64,000 nt of DNA from Chryseomicrobium excrementi (GCF_002798305.1 NZ_PCGR01000001.1:837925-901924), one strand, 5' to 3'; shown: positions 8,166 to 17,382, numbered from the stretch's first letter. The notes: generated by a model not told the origin, from the sequence alone. Made by a program: numbers and translations.

Positions 8166-10088
8166 TTATCCCGTATGAAGCTGAAGATGCGCGAAATAAC
8201 GCCAGCGGATCAGTAAATAATAGACTGCTTGAATACAAGTAAAAGCACCTAGAACAATCAGCATCTCCATCGCAATAGACATCGCTGCAATATCTACCCA
8301 TACCGCTTGTAAAAATAAGAAAGAGAATGTGGCATGGAGCATTGCAAGTCCCCATGGTAAGAAGAATTGAGGATATAACTGTCTATTCGCAATACGACGT
8401 AGTTCTTGGTTTGTCAGTCCCATGTGACGTAGCACTTCAAATTGACGCCGGTCTTTTTCAAGATTGGTATAAAACTTAAAGTAAATAAAGCTACCTGCTG
8501 CTAAAATCAATACGGCCGCCACAAGTAGGCCCGTTACTAACAAAAGCGAGAAAGTAGAACTGATGTAGCTGTAATTCAGTCCCGGATTATCAAAATAAAA
8601 CGGGAGCTCCTGATTTCCTTCATAAGAGGCAATCATTTCTCGGTCCAAAGTCAATCCGACTTTATCCGTGCGTAACCAGTCGGGAACATGGAAAGCAAAA
8701 ACGGTCGTCACGCTAGAAGCCCAGTCTCCATACAAGTAAGGATTTACGATACGTTCAAAGTCTTCATCAGACAAAATATATGCCGGGCCGTCAAAAGCGG
8801 CCTCAGGTAAGGGGAAATATTGATACCCTTCATCCACATGAAAATAAATCGTGTTTTCTCTCAGATGGATGAGTTGCTCTTGACCGTCCCTTACTTCTTG
8901 ACCAAACCGCATACCTTCTCCCGGTTCTAAATCAATCAACGGCTCTTTTAAAACGGCTGCGATCGTATTGATATCCGTTTCTCGCAAAAGCTGTACCGGT
9001 CGATTTGTAGCAGCGGAAGTCTGTTTGGTGACTGGTGCAGTCAGTAATGTATACGTTAAGTTTTCTTTGTAGAAATCACTAGTAAGTTGGTCGATATGAC
9101 TAGCTTCATAGGGATTTCCAGACTCACTGACATACAGGACACTGATTGGATTGCTTTCCCTATATTGATTGGCAAAACTAGTTAACGATGCGACCACTCC
9201 TACCGAAATGATAGCTAGAGTCGACACCATAGTGACGATGAAATACATCCGCGCATTTTCTCGAATTTTCTCTATGGCATCTGAAAATGTCACGATTCGT
9301 AATGAACGCCAATAGAGCTGTTTATTTCGCTGCAGTTTATGAATCAAGTAGAGTATTCCGTCTTTAAAGAAGTAATAGCTGCCTGCAATCGCACAAAGGA
9401 TTATGACGGGTGACCACCAAACGTTCATCTCATAGAGACAGTAAAGGACCAGACCATACGCAACTGCAAGTAATCCAAAGGACAAAAAAGCACCAACCTT
9501 AGAAAAGTGGGCCGTCTCTCTGGATTGTGTTGACCCTGACAACAACTGAATGATGGCACTTTGACGGATGAAGATGGAACCTGCAATCGAGATGACGATA
9601 AATAATGTGGTAAACACAACAGCAGTCAACAAAAATGGTTCTGGACTAAAATACAAAGGAAGCGTGTCTAAAACAAGCATCGCTCGGATGACCATAAAGA
9701 ACAGCTTCGTAAAGATATAGCCGAAAAATATCCCTGTCGCTAATGCCACGACCCCTAAAATCATCGTCTCGATAAAAACTAATCGCTGTAATTGACTGCG
9801 GTCCATCCCAAGCTGTTGAAGAATGCCAAACTCTTTTGAGCGGGCCTGTAAGAACGCGCTCAAAGAGTACAACAAGAAGAACAAAGTGAAAATCACTAAC
9901 ACTACGTCTGCAACAGCCATTCCCATGAAAGCGATCTCTTGAATAAATTGATTTTCAATAGACGGGTGAAACAGCAGCATCGAATAGATAAAAAATACCA
10001 TGACCGAGAAACTGCTCGCCATAAAGTATGCAGCATACACTCGGCGGTTACGAATCACATTACGATAAGCGAACTGTAGAAAGGTCAT
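8166..10088 (-). CDS. BceB-type ABC transporter permease (FtsX family), peptide antibiotic resistance
   Basis: 640-aa membrane protein with the BceB layout: one N-terminal TM near residues 20-40, then groups of TM segments around 55-80, 105-160, 200-300, a large extracellular loop of about 200 residues (roughly 310-510), and three C-terminal TM helices. Both FtsX domains are recognisable, with the coupling-type motif FGILQQLGMDRSQLQR near 91-106 and FEVLRHMGLTNQELRR near 555. Such permeases detoxify bacitracin, lantibiotics or similar peptides and pass the signal to the partner kinase through the large loop. The gene overlaps the ATPase gene by 29 bases; GGAGGG precedes its ATG. It is the last gene of a regulator-kinase-ATPase-permease operon. 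Which peptide it answers cannot be told. Confidence 0.88.
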   Translation of the reverse strand: MTFLQFAYRNVIRNRRVYAAYFMASSFSVMVFFIYSMLLFHPSIENQFIQEIAFMGMAVADVVLVIFTLFFLLYSLSAFLQARSKEFGILQQLGMDRSQLQRLVFIETMILGVVALATGIFFGYIFTKLFFMVIRAMLVLDTLPLYFSPEPFLLTAVVFTTLFIVISIAGSIFIRQSAIIQLLSGSTQSRETAHFSKVGAFLSFGLLAVAYGLVLYCLYEMNVWWSPVIILCAIAGSYYFFKDGILYLIHKLQRNKQLYWRSLRIVTFSDAIEKIRENARMYFIVTMVSTLAIISVGVVASLTSFANQYRESNPISVLYVSESGNPYEASHIDQLTSDFYKENLTYTLLTAPVTKQTSAATNRPVQLLRETDINTIAAVLKEPLIDLEPGEGMRFGQEVRDGQEQLIHLRENTIYFHVDEGYQYFPLPEAAFDGPAYILSDEDFERIVNPYLYGDWASSVTTVFAFHVPDWLRTDKVGLTLDREMIASYEGNQELPFYFDNPGLNYSYISSTFSLLLVTGLLVAAVLILAAGSFIYFKFYTNLEKDRRQFEVLRHMGLTNQELRRIANRQLYPQFFLPWGLAMLHATFSFLFLQAVWVDIAAMSIAMEMLIVLGAFTCIQAVYYLLIRWRYFAHLQLHTG

Positions 10089-10833
10089 TTACATTCCCTC
10101 CAAGCAACGACAGCAAATTCAGGATCCGCTGGAAGAACGTTTGACGCAAATCTTCTTTGTAGATCTCATTAAAATATTCTCCGTCTTTAATAAACAACAC
10201 CCGGTCACAATAACTCGCAGCAATCGGATCATGTGTCACCATGACAATAGTCGTCATTCGTTCACGATTAATCTTGGTTAAAAGTTCCAGAACGTCTTTA
10301 GATGCTTTAGAATCTAAGTTTCCTGTCGGTTCATCAGCGAGAACTATTTGCGGTTGATGGATTAAAGCACGACCTATTGCCGTTCTTTGAGCTTGTCCAC
10401 CTGACAGTTCATGAGGAAAGTGATTCCGCACCTGCTCTAAATGAAGATCTTGAATTAAACGGTCCACTCGCTCTTTCATTTCCTCAACTGGCTGATTGGC
10501 AAGAGTCAGCGGAAGAACCATATTTTCTTCGACCGTCAATGCAGGCAACAGATTGAAGTCTTGAAAGACAAAGCCAAGCTGCTCTCTTCTGAAAATGGCA
10601 GCCTGCTTTGCTGATAGTGTCTGAGGATTTTGGTCATTGATTGTAAGAGAACCTGAAGTAGGCTGGTCGATAGTCGACAAGAGATTTAAGAGCGTTGTCT
10701 TTCCAGAGCCCGACGGACCCATAATAGCTAAAAACTCTCCCTGTTCCACTTCAAATGACAATTGATTGATTGCAGAATGAGCCACTTTCCCATCATAGAT
10801 TTTTGTGATGTGATCTGCTGTAACGATGGCCAT
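10060..10833 (-). CDS. BceA-type ABC transporter ATP-binding protein
   Basis: 257-aa nucleotide-binding subunit with Walker A GPSGSGKTTLL near residues 39-49, Q-loop FQDFNLLP, signature LSGGQAQRTAIGRAL near 143-157, Walker B IVLADEPTGNLDS and the switch histidine in VTHD. It belongs to the MacB/LolD/BceA group that works with FtsX-type permeases through mechanotransmission rather than classical transport. It starts three bases after the kinase stop codon and overlaps the permease start, so translation is coupled. The C-terminal tail of about 25 residues after EIYKEDLRQ is typical of BceA. Confidence 0.9.
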   Translation of the reverse strand: MAIVTADHITKIYDGKVAHSAINQLSFEVEQGEFLAIMGPSGSGKTTLLNLLSTIDQPTSGSLTINDQNPQTLSAKQAAIFRREQLGFVFQDFNLLPALTVEENMVLPLTLANQPVEEMKERVDRLIQDLHLEQVRNHFPHELSGGQAQRTAIGRALIHQPQIVLADEPTGNLDSKASKDVLELLTKINRERMTTIVMVTHDPIAASYCDRVLFIKDGEYFNEIYKEDLRQTFFQRILNLLSLLGGNVNDLSTVRLS

Positions 10834-10836
10834 AAC

Positions 10837-11835
10837 TCACTCGCCTACCTTTTCAAATTCTATAAATGACAAGGACACCGTTGTCCCTTCTCCAACTTCA
10901 GACTGTATCGCTAAAGTGTGTCCTAGTTTCTGAGAGACTTCTTGAGCAATATACAGTCCCATGCCTGTTGATTCCCCGGTCTTCCTTCCGTTTTCCCCTG
11001 TAAAGAAAGCGCGAGTAACTCGTTTGATATCGCTTTTTGGAATTCCAATTCCTTCATCTCGCACAGAGAGTGTACACCCGTTCTCGCCACAATCTGATGT
11101 AATCCAGATTTTTGATTGCGGTGTAAACGAGTATTTCACAGCATTCGTGATAAATTGGGACACAATAAATTGAACCCATTTCCGGTCAGTCGATACCACC
11201 AAGCTTGGATCCACTTCTACAACAGGGAACACTTGTCGTTTAATAAACAAGCGTTTGTTTTCATTGACGATAGTGCTAACAAGCTCTTTTAAATTTACTT
11301 TTTCAATACGCAGATCTTCTTCAAACGTGTCTAGTCTTGCATTCATGAGTACTGCTTCTAGAGCCCTCTTGATACGTTCAATCTCTTCAGAGACCGATTG
11401 ACTGTCGAGTTTTTCATCTTGTTGGACCATCAGATCAATTACTGCGATAGGGGTTTTCATTTGATGCACCCAGCCGTTCATAAACTGGAGATGGCGTTTT
11501 TGTGCAGCATACAGACGCTGCACTTCTTGCTGATAAACTTTATATAATTGTTGTAAATATAGATGCTCTTGTTGCTGCTCCGGTGAAGGATACATTTTCT
11601 CAAGTAAATCTTCCATCGCTTTTGGTGGTGTCAAAATTCGTTTGTAGTATTTATACTTCCGAAGATACAAGTAAAAATGGATGACTCCCGTGAGAATAGT
11701 CGACAAGACAATCACATAGACCACAGTATTTACAGATTGAAATCCATCTAAAACAAAAATCAAAGAGCAGAGCAACGAAATGAAGACAGGGAACAGTAGC
11801 GAGATGGTGTGTTCGCGAATAAATAACCGAATCAC
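10837..11835 (-). CDS. BceS-type intramembrane-sensing histidine kinase
   Basis: 332-aa kinase with two closely spaced TM segments (about residues 9-30 and 35-57) and almost no extracellular part, the mark of intramembrane-sensing kinases that rely on a partner ABC transporter to see the peptide. The dimerisation/phosphorylation helix carries HLQFMNGWVHQMKTPIAVIDL near 116-136 with the phospho-histidine in VHQMKTP; the ATPase domain has N in FITNAVKYS, DEGIGIP and GESTGMGLYIAQ. It starts with GTG, overlapping the regulator's stop codon. Partner of the regulator at 11835 and the transporter downstream. Confidence 0.9.
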   Translation of the reverse strand: MIRLFIREHTISLLFPVFISLLCSLIFVLDGFQSVNTVVYVIVLSTILTGVIHFYLYLRKYKYYKRILTPPKAMEDLLEKMYPSPEQQQEHLYLQQLYKVYQQEVQRLYAAQKRHLQFMNGWVHQMKTPIAVIDLMVQQDEKLDSQSVSEEIERIKRALEAVLMNARLDTFEEDLRIEKVNLKELVSTIVNENKRLFIKRQVFPVVEVDPSLVVSTDRKWVQFIVSQFITNAVKYSFTPQSKIWITSDCGENGCTLSVRDEGIGIPKSDIKRVTRAFFTGENGRKTGESTGMGLYIAQEVSQKLGHTLAIQSEVGEGTTVSLSFIEFEKVGE

Positions 11836-12539
11836 TAAGCTTCCTCCGGATGCAGAAGAAAACGATACCCCGCCCCACGAACGGTTTCAATCGAAGAAAG
11901 GATTTCGTAATCTTGTAGTTTTTTTCGAACACGTGTCATATTGACATTCAACGTATTTTCGTCGACAAAAGATTGATCGTCCCATAATTCTTCAAGAAGC
12001 TGTTCGCGTGAGACCACTTTAGGATGCTGACTAAACAACAGTTCCAAAATGACACACTCTTTTTTCTGAAGTGGAATCAGAGTTCCCCGACTCTCAAGTT
12101 CTAAGCGTTCCATATACAAGGTGTGTTTTCCAAGCTTTACTGTCCGCTCTTCTTGCTTCAGAGCGTATTCTCCAAAGCTTCTTCGGATGTGGCTCTTTAT
12201 TTTAGCTAAGACGATTTCATAATGAAATGGTTTCGTGATGTAATCGTCGCCTCCGTTTTCAATGGCAAAGACTTGATCCATCTCTGATGTTCTAGCAGAT
12301 ACAAAAATGATAGGGCAAGTCGTCACTTGACGAAGCTCCCGACACCAAAAATAGCCGTCGTATGTAGGTAGATTGATATCGAGTAAAATCAAGTGAGGAT
12401 CCCATTCTTGTGCCTCATTAGAAATCGCATCAAAATCTTCTACAATTTTGGTATCGTATTGATACTTTGCTAGCATTCCTGCGAGCATTTCTGCAATTTT
12501 GCGGTCATCCTCCACTATATAAATCCGGTGCTTGTCCAT
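11835..12539 (-). CDS. BceR-type OmpR family response regulator
   Basis: 234 aa. The receiver domain has acidic residues in VEDD near 9-12, the phospho-acceptor in LILLDINLP near 54 and K in YITKPF near 103; the winged-helix DNA-binding domain follows from about 130 (ESRGTLIPLQKKECVILELL..VRGAGYRF). It is the first gene of the four-gene operon, preceded by AAGGAGGGG, and should activate transcription of the ABC transporter when the kinase is stimulated. Four-gene clusters in the order R-S-A-B are characteristic of Firmicutes antimicrobial-peptide resistance. Confidence 0.9.
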   Translation of the reverse strand: MDKHRIYIVEDDRKIAEMLAGMLAKYQYDTKIVEDFDAISNEAQEWDPHLILLDINLPTYDGYFWCRELRQVTTCPIIFVSARTSEMDQVFAIENGGDDYITKPFHYEIVLAKIKSHIRRSFGEYALKQEERTVKLGKHTLYMERLELESRGTLIPLQKKECVILELLFSQHPKVVSREQLLEELWDDQSFVDENTLNVNMTRVRKKLQDYEILSSIETVRGAGYRFLLHPEEA

Positions 12540-12556
12540 CCAACCCCTCCTTGTAT

Positions 12557-12585
12557 AAAAAAAGCTCCCTCTTAAGGAGAGAGCG
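12557..12585 (-). terminator. Intrinsic terminator of lplJ
   Basis: On the minus strand GCTCTCTCC, loop TTAA, GAGGGAGC and then TTTTTTT. It separates lplJ from the downstream regulator gene. Confidence 0.85.
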
Positions 12586-12605
12586 TACTATCGATGTCCG
12601 GCCTA

Positions 12606-13598
12606 TTAATAAATAAGAGATAAAAAGTCTTCGCGTGTTACGCCGCCAAAATAAGTTGGAATGTCAATGTCTGCTAAAGCCTCGTCGATTGCTGAGCGCG
12701 AATAGTCGACACCAATCAAACGCTGTTCTACATCTGCCATGTCCCCGACACCAAAGAAATCTCCAAAAATAGCTGCTTCCTCAATCTTCCCTTTGCTCAC
12801 TTGCAGCTTTAGGTCGATAGATCCCGCAGGGAAACGGTGCGAGTGATCCAAGTTGAACTTAGGTGATTTCCCAAAGTTCCAGTCCCACGATTGGTAGCGT
12901 TTTTCAGAGAGGATGTGGATGTTTTCCCAGTCCTTCTCTGTCAGTTCGTAATACTCGATGTTGTCCGCCCCTCCAAAAATAGAAACTAAGAGCGCTTGTT
13001 TAAATTCTTCAATGCTCATCGGTTCGTCAAGAAACTCTGAGATATTGGCCACACGGCTACGAATCGATTTGATTCCTTTTGATTCGATTTTATCTTTGCG
13101 CACTTTTAATGCAGAAACGACAGCATCCATCTCTGAATTAAAAAGTAAAGTGCCGTGGCTGAACATGCGGCCTTTTGTCGAGAACTGAGCGTTCCCTGAA
13201 ATTTTTCTGCCTTCAGCTAGAATATCGTTTCGGCCGCTTAGTTCCGCGTCGATTCCCATCTCTTTTAACGCATCGACGATTGGCTGAGTAAACTTTTTAA
13301 AGTTACGGAAGCTTTCCCCGTCATCTTTTGTAATAAAGCTGAAGTTTAGGTTTCCGAGATCATGGTACACAGCGCCTCCGCCTGAAAGACGACGAACTGG
13401 AATAATTCCATTTGCCTCTACAAAATCGGTGTTGATTTCTTCAATTGTATTTTGATTCCGCCCAATGATGATGGAAGGTTGATTGATATAGAACAGGAAG
13501 AATGAATCTTTTTCCACATCCATAGTGGTCAGAGCATATTCCTCTATTGCTAAGTTAATTCGTGGGTCTGTAATTCCTTTATTATCGATAAATAACAT
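12606..13598 (-). CDS. lplJ: Lipoate-protein ligase
   Basis: 330-aa LplA/LplJ-family enzyme that adenylates lipoate (or octanoate) and attaches it to lipoyl domains, chiefly GcvH and E2 subunits. The N-terminal BPL/LPL catalytic domain shows INLAIEEY, IIIGRNQNTIEEIN, the family motif RRLSGGGAVYHDLGNLNFSF near residues 70-89, and the lysine motif RKISGNAQ near 133-140; the C-terminal accessory domain (about 250-330) follows. An in-frame start exists further upstream, but GGGAG is 8 bases before the ATG at 13598, which gives the normal N-terminus MLFIDN. In B. subtilis lplJ (yhfJ) also lies near yhfH and lcfB. Confidence 0.92.
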   Translation of the reverse strand: MLFIDNKGITDPRINLAIEEYALTTMDVEKDSFFLFYINQPSIIIGRNQNTIEEINTDFVEANGIIPVRRLSGGGAVYHDLGNLNFSFITKDDGESFRNFKKFTQPIVDALKEMGIDAELSGRNDILAEGRKISGNAQFSTKGRMFSHGTLLFNSEMDAVVSALKVRKDKIESKGIKSIRSRVANISEFLDEPMSIEEFKQALLVSIFGGADNIEYYELTEKDWENIHILSEKRYQSWDWNFGKSPKFNLDHSHRFPAGSIDLKLQVSKGKIEEAAIFGDFFGVGDMADVEQRLIGVDYSRSAIDEALADIDIPTYFGGVTREDFLSLIY

Positions 13599-13720
13599 CT
13601 TCATAACTCCCTTCACGACTATTTTACATGATTCTTAAAGTTTTGGGTTGACAAAGTATTCTGTGTTATATTACACTTCATACAAGTTAAACAGTTATAT
13701 AACAGATGGAGGTGGACTAG

Positions 13721-13849
13721 ATGATTGAAAACGTTGTAGAATATTTCCGTAACTTACCTGCAAAGCAATGTGCAACTTGTGGCGAAAAAATGGAAGAGAT
13801 GCACGAATGCTATCAAGACCAGTGTGATACATGTAGCTCACAAGCCTAA
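13721..13849 (+). CDS. yhfH: YhfH family small zinc-ribbon-like protein
   Basis: 42-aa product beginning MIENVVEYFRNLPAKQC. It has four cysteines in two pairs, CATC near residues 17-20 and CDTC near 35-38, plus one extra C between, which suggests a small metal-binding knuckle. Family YhfH; function unknown. An excellent RBS GGAGGTGG lies 7 bases upstream, and the gene is followed by a terminator. It is divergent from lplJ, as in B. subtilis. It is easy to miss because of its size. Confidence 0.85.
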   Translation: MIENVVEYFRNLPAKQCATCGEKMEEMHECYQDQCDTCSSQA

Positions 13850-13880
13850 AGGAGATTTATAAAAATGAATAGAAAAAAGT

Positions 13881-13920
13881 AACCGGGTTCCCTATTTGAC
13901 TAATGGAAACCCGGTTTTTA
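13881..13920. terminator. Terminator between yhfH and the YtkA lipoprotein gene
   Basis: AACCGGGTTCCC pairs with GGAAACCCGGTT, followed by TTTA on the plus strand and by ACTTTTTTC on the minus strand, so it may serve both sides. Confidence 0.8.
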
Positions 13921-13922
13921 TT

Positions 13923-14390
13923 TTATTTATGGTCCATTCCATGATCCATAGAGTCTGATGAATCATCTTCAAGCACTTTTGATAAGTCCGGATCTCCCAC
14001 TACAAACTTCGTCTTCGGCATGACATGCATCCCTCTTGCTGTTGTGTGAGCAAACATATAATAGACGCCCTCCTTACCAAATGTATGAGTGGCCTCGTAG
14101 ACTCCATCTTCCGTAAGTTCTGTTTCAAGCATCGCCCCTTCTTCTCGAAGTCCTGATTCCCATACTTCAAATTTCACTTCATCCGCATCTTCAACTGCTT
14201 CGCCTTCTTGTGTCACTCTTACAGAGAGTTCTACTTCCTCGCCTGGCTGAAGAGTCTCTTCTGTTAGAACTTCCACTTCTACAGGCTCTAAAGAAGGATC
14301 TTCCTGATGCATATCATGTTGTGAAGATGCTTCATTTGTACAACCTGCCAATAATGTAACTACTGCCAAAGCAGCGAACCATTTTTTCAT
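13923..14390 (-). CDS. YtkA-like domain lipoprotein
   Basis: 155 aa. Signal peptide with lipobox LLAGC at residues 13-17, then an acidic, Glu-rich linker, then a YtkA/FixH-like immunoglobulin-fold domain (about 35-135; LQPGEEVELSVRVTQEG, DGVYEATHTFGKEGVYYMFAHTTARGMHVMPKTKF). The tail ends in a short His/Met-rich patch (MDHGMDHK), and HDMH occurs near the start, both suited to binding copper or another soft metal at the cell surface. It is the last gene of a lipoprotein-regulator-kinase-lipoprotein cluster, 3 bases after the kinase. A metal-related envelope role is an inference from composition. Confidence 0.75.
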   Translation of the reverse strand: MKKWFAALAVVTLLAGCTNEASSQHDMHQEDPSLEPVEVEVLTEETLQPGEEVELSVRVTQEGEAVEDADEVKFEVWESGLREEGAMLETELTEDGVYEATHTFGKEGVYYMFAHTTARGMHVMPKTKFVVGDPDLSKVLEDDSSDSMDHGMDHK

Positions 14391-14393
14391 TGT

Positions 14394-15776
14394 CTATTCT
14401 TCCTTCCATAATGGGAGTGCAATTTGGATGCGTGTCCCTCCACCAACTGCACTATCTATTGTTAATGTTCCGTTTAATGCTTCCACAAAATGTTGCACGA
14501 TGGTCAGTCCAAGCCCCGAGCCACCGTCATCACGTGATCGTGCTTTATTCACACGGTAAAAACGTTCCGTCACATGCGGGAGGTGTTCCGCAGGAATGCC
14601 TGGTCCTTCGTCTTCAATTTCAAAAATAGCCAATTTCCCCTGCTCTCGCAGACGAATGTGAATCGCTCTCATAGGAGGGCTATAATTGACCGCATTTTCT
14701 AGTACGTTCAGAAGTATTTGAAGCACTGCTGCTTCATCTGCCGAAATGATCAGTGAATCATCTGCATCGATTGAGGTAGTCATCTGCTTTTCTTGAAGAC
14801 GAGGCTGCATGATTTTAAGAGCCTGTTGAATGAGATCACTTGCCACTAATGGCTGTGGATGGAGTTGAACTGCCTCATCACGAGCAACGAATAACAAGTC
14901 TTCCGTCAATTTTTTCATGCGTTCTGCTTCCGAAGCGAGCAAACTGAAAACTTCTGGATAACTGCTTTCCGGTAATGTGCCACGCTCTAATGAATGGCTA
15001 TAGCCAACTAAAGAACTTAGGGGTGTACGAAGTTCATGAGACACGATGGCCAAGAACTCTTTTTTCTTCGTGTCTTCCAGCTCAACAGCTTCTGCCATTC
15101 GGTTAAACGCTTGGCTGAGCTGACCGATCTCATCGATCTGTCCTGTTCGAACCCGCGCAGTGTAGTCTCCTTTTTCAAAGCTTTCCGTTGCCTGTTGCAA
15201 GTCTTTTAAAGGCCTAAGCACGGAATGTAAAATCACGCGACTGAGTAGCGCAAAGAAAATAAACAGAAATCCCCCACTGACGCCAACTAGCAACAAATGC
15301 CCTTGCAAAAAGTTCAGGATAGGAGAAAGTGGGACGTAACTGTAAAGAATCCCATTTAATCTGTCGTCTTTTACAATAGGCGTGATGACGCTCAACACAT
15401 CTCGATCAAATCGAGATTCATAGCCTCGCTTCACCAAGACTTCCCCATTCACTAATCGTTGTCTGTCCTCACCACTAATTAAAGCATTGTAGTTAATCTC
15501 AAAAGGTAGACAAGCGCTAAGTTCTCGCGGATTTTGGACCGCAAAGATTTCACTAGTAGAATATACATTATACGCGTCTACTGCTTCAATCAATTCAACG
15601 GAGACTTCGCCGTCAGCTTGCCTGACAAAGTTCTCCGCCTGCTGCTCAAGTGTCGCTTGCACTTCCTGCACGTAAATCGACTCATAAAAATAATAGGATA
15701 ATAGCGTTATGATGGTGATGATCAGTGCAATCGCAGCTACAAAAATCAACCATACTTTTGTGGTAATGCGATTCAT
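14394..15776 (-). CDS. Sensor histidine kinase (HAMP, HisKA, HATPase)
   Basis: 460 aa. TM1 at about residues 8-30, an extracellular sensor domain of about 125 residues, TM2 at about 159-182, HAMP (about 183-235), phospho-acceptor helix FLAIVSHELRTPLSSLVGYS with H near 247, and an ATPase domain with N in LENAVNYS, DEGPGIP and GGSGLGLTIV. The extracellular domain is not one I can name. The start codon overlaps the regulator's stop by 4 bases, so the two are translationally coupled. Genomic pairing with two surface lipoproteins suggests it watches the envelope, perhaps a metal or redox state; that is inference. Confidence 0.88.
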   Translation of the reverse strand: MNRITTKVWLIFVAAIALIITIITLLSYYFYESIYVQEVQATLEQQAENFVRQADGEVSVELIEAVDAYNVYSTSEIFAVQNPRELSACLPFEINYNALISGEDRQRLVNGEVLVKRGYESRFDRDVLSVITPIVKDDRLNGILYSYVPLSPILNFLQGHLLLVGVSGGFLFIFFALLSRVILHSVLRPLKDLQQATESFEKGDYTARVRTGQIDEIGQLSQAFNRMAEAVELEDTKKKEFLAIVSHELRTPLSSLVGYSHSLERGTLPESSYPEVFSLLASEAERMKKLTEDLLFVARDEAVQLHPQPLVASDLIQQALKIMQPRLQEKQMTTSIDADDSLIISADEAAVLQILLNVLENAVNYSPPMRAIHIRLREQGKLAIFEIEDEGPGIPAEHLPHVTERFYRVNKARSRDDGGSGLGLTIVQHFVEALNGTLTIDSAVGGGTRIQIALPLWKEE

Positions 15777-16450
15777 GACACAACCTCAAACTTATAGCCG
15801 ATCCCCCACACAGTATGGATATACTGATCCGCAGGTGGTCCGAGCTTAATACGTAGGGTCTTGATATGTGTATCGACTGTACGCGTCGTTCCTTCATAAT
15901 GCTCTCCCCAGATATGGGCAAGTAGTTCTTCTCGGCTGAACGCACGGCCTTCGCTTCGCATTAATAATGCAAGTAACTCCAGTTCCTTCATTGTTACTTG
16001 CACTCTTTTCCCTGCTACGACGACACTTCGTGCAGTAAGATTTAAAGTCAACTCACCACGTGTCATTTCAGATACAGGGCTCTGTATTTTTTGAGCCCGT
16101 TTTAATATAGCTTGTATTCTTGCATGCAATTCTTCACTATCAAAGGGTTTCGTCACATAATCATCGACGCCTACCTCAAATCCTTTTAACTTGGAATCCC
16201 GGTCATCTAGTGCTGTTACAAAAAGGATAGGCACTTCAGAACCATTACGAATCGCCTCACTTAATGCAAATCCATCCATTTCAGGCATCATACCGTCCAC
16301 TAAAATCAAGTCTACAACTACTGTCTGTAGCGTATGCAGTGCTTCTTTACCTGAAGCAACCGTCACCACATGGTAGCCTTTTTGACTCAACTGAAGGTCG
16401 AGTAAACGACGCATTGAATACTCATCATCCACTACTAATATGGTGGTCAT
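15773..16450 (-). CDS. OmpR-family response regulator
   Basis: 225 aa. Receiver domain with DDE near residues 8-10, phospho-acceptor in LILVDGMMPEMD near 53, and K in YVTKPFD near 104; trans_reg_C winged helix from about 128 (TRGELTLNLTARSVVVAGKRVQVTMKELELLALL..VWGIGYKFE). Overlaps the upstream lipoprotein gene (ATGA) and the downstream kinase gene, so all four genes form one tight unit. Its target promoter is not obvious here. Confidence 0.88.
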   Translation of the reverse strand: MTTILVVDDEYSMRRLLDLQLSQKGYHVVTVASGKEALHTLQTVVVDLILVDGMMPEMDGFALSEAIRNGSEVPILFVTALDDRDSKLKGFEVGVDDYVTKPFDSEELHARIQAILKRAQKIQSPVSEMTRGELTLNLTARSVVVAGKRVQVTMKELELLALLMRSEGRAFSREELLAHIWGEHYEGTTRTVDTHIKTLRIKLGPPADQYIHTVWGIGYKFEVVS

Positions 16451-17382
16451 TTTGTCGCCTCCCGAATGAGTAGTTGCAGTGGACCATCTCCGGTCTTCAC
16501 TTCATCCACTACTTGCATATCCACTATCTTGTATAGTGTGTCGTCATCATACCCAGCAACATAAAGCGCTTGATCGGTAGCCCCAACAGTAAACGGATTA
16601 GAGGCCACTGTTAAAACATCGGTAACCATATCTTCACTTAGTTGATACAGCTGATTGCTACCATGGCTGAGCGCATAGAGCGATTCGCCTTGCTCCGCAA
16701 ATGCAATCGGCATCATCGGCATATCTAGTGTCTTGGTAGTTTCACCTGTAGATCTATCCAACAGTTGTGTTTTGGAGTTAACCGTTGCCCCACTTCCGTG
16801 CCCTCCGATGTATAACGAATCGGAGGTGGCATAGATTCCTTGAGATGCCCTATCGACTTTGAACTGCTCGATTTCTTCAAACGTGGATTGCTCGATTACA
16901 GAAACATGGGAATCTTGATAGTTGACAACATACAACAGCTCGTCAAAAGAAGTCATCGACATCGGATAGTCTCCAGTTTGTATAGAACCAGCTTCTTGTA
17001 AATCAAGCGTAAACCGTTTTACTGTATTTGTCACACTGTTCGCCAAATAAATGCCTGTAGCATCGCTATAAGCAGAGACGGTGCCCTCTTCGACAGATAA
17101 ATCTCCAATCGGTCGCCCTGAAGTTAAATCATAAACGGTTGCTTGCTCCAGCCCATAGCCATAAAACAAGATTTTATCATCCTCTAGTAGTGTCATTCCC
17201 GAATAAGGTTCCTCAAACTTCCACTGACCTTGCTGCTTAAAATCTTCTGTGTAAAAAGAGAGCGTGGCATCGAGCTGACTATATACGAGCAATTGAGGGG
17301 TATCTCCTTGCTCTATGGCATCAAATTGTGGGGTGCATCCGGCCAGCAAGAGAACACCTATCCCTATCATCCAGCGTTTCAT
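16447..17382 (-). CDS. Lipoprotein with YncE/YVTN-like beta-propeller
   Basis: 311 aa from the ATG at 17382, chosen because AGAGGTGA precedes it and it yields a clean signal peptide (MKRWMIGIGVLLLAGC) with lipobox LLAGC. The mature part consists of repeated blocks of about 40-45 residues of the surface propeller type (ATGIYLANSVTNTVKRF, FDELLYVVNYQDSHVSVIEQ, TDQALYVAGYDDDTLYK). YVTN/YncE propellers bind ligands or other envelope proteins. It heads the operon with the two-component pair and the YtkA lipoprotein, so it may be a sensor accessory subunit. No enzyme motif is visible. Confidence 0.75.
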   Translation of the reverse strand: MKRWMIGIGVLLLAGCTPQFDAIEQGDTPQLLVYSQLDATLSFYTEDFKQQGQWKFEEPYSGMTLLEDDKILFYGYGLEQATVYDLTSGRPIGDLSVEEGTVSAYSDATGIYLANSVTNTVKRFTLDLQEAGSIQTGDYPMSMTSFDELLYVVNYQDSHVSVIEQSTFEEIEQFKVDRASQGIYATSDSLYIGGHGSGATVNSKTQLLDRSTGETTKTLDMPMMPIAFAEQGESLYALSHGSNQLYQLSEDMVTDVLTVASNPFTVGATDQALYVAGYDDDTLYKIVDMQVVDEVKTGDGPLQLLIREATK

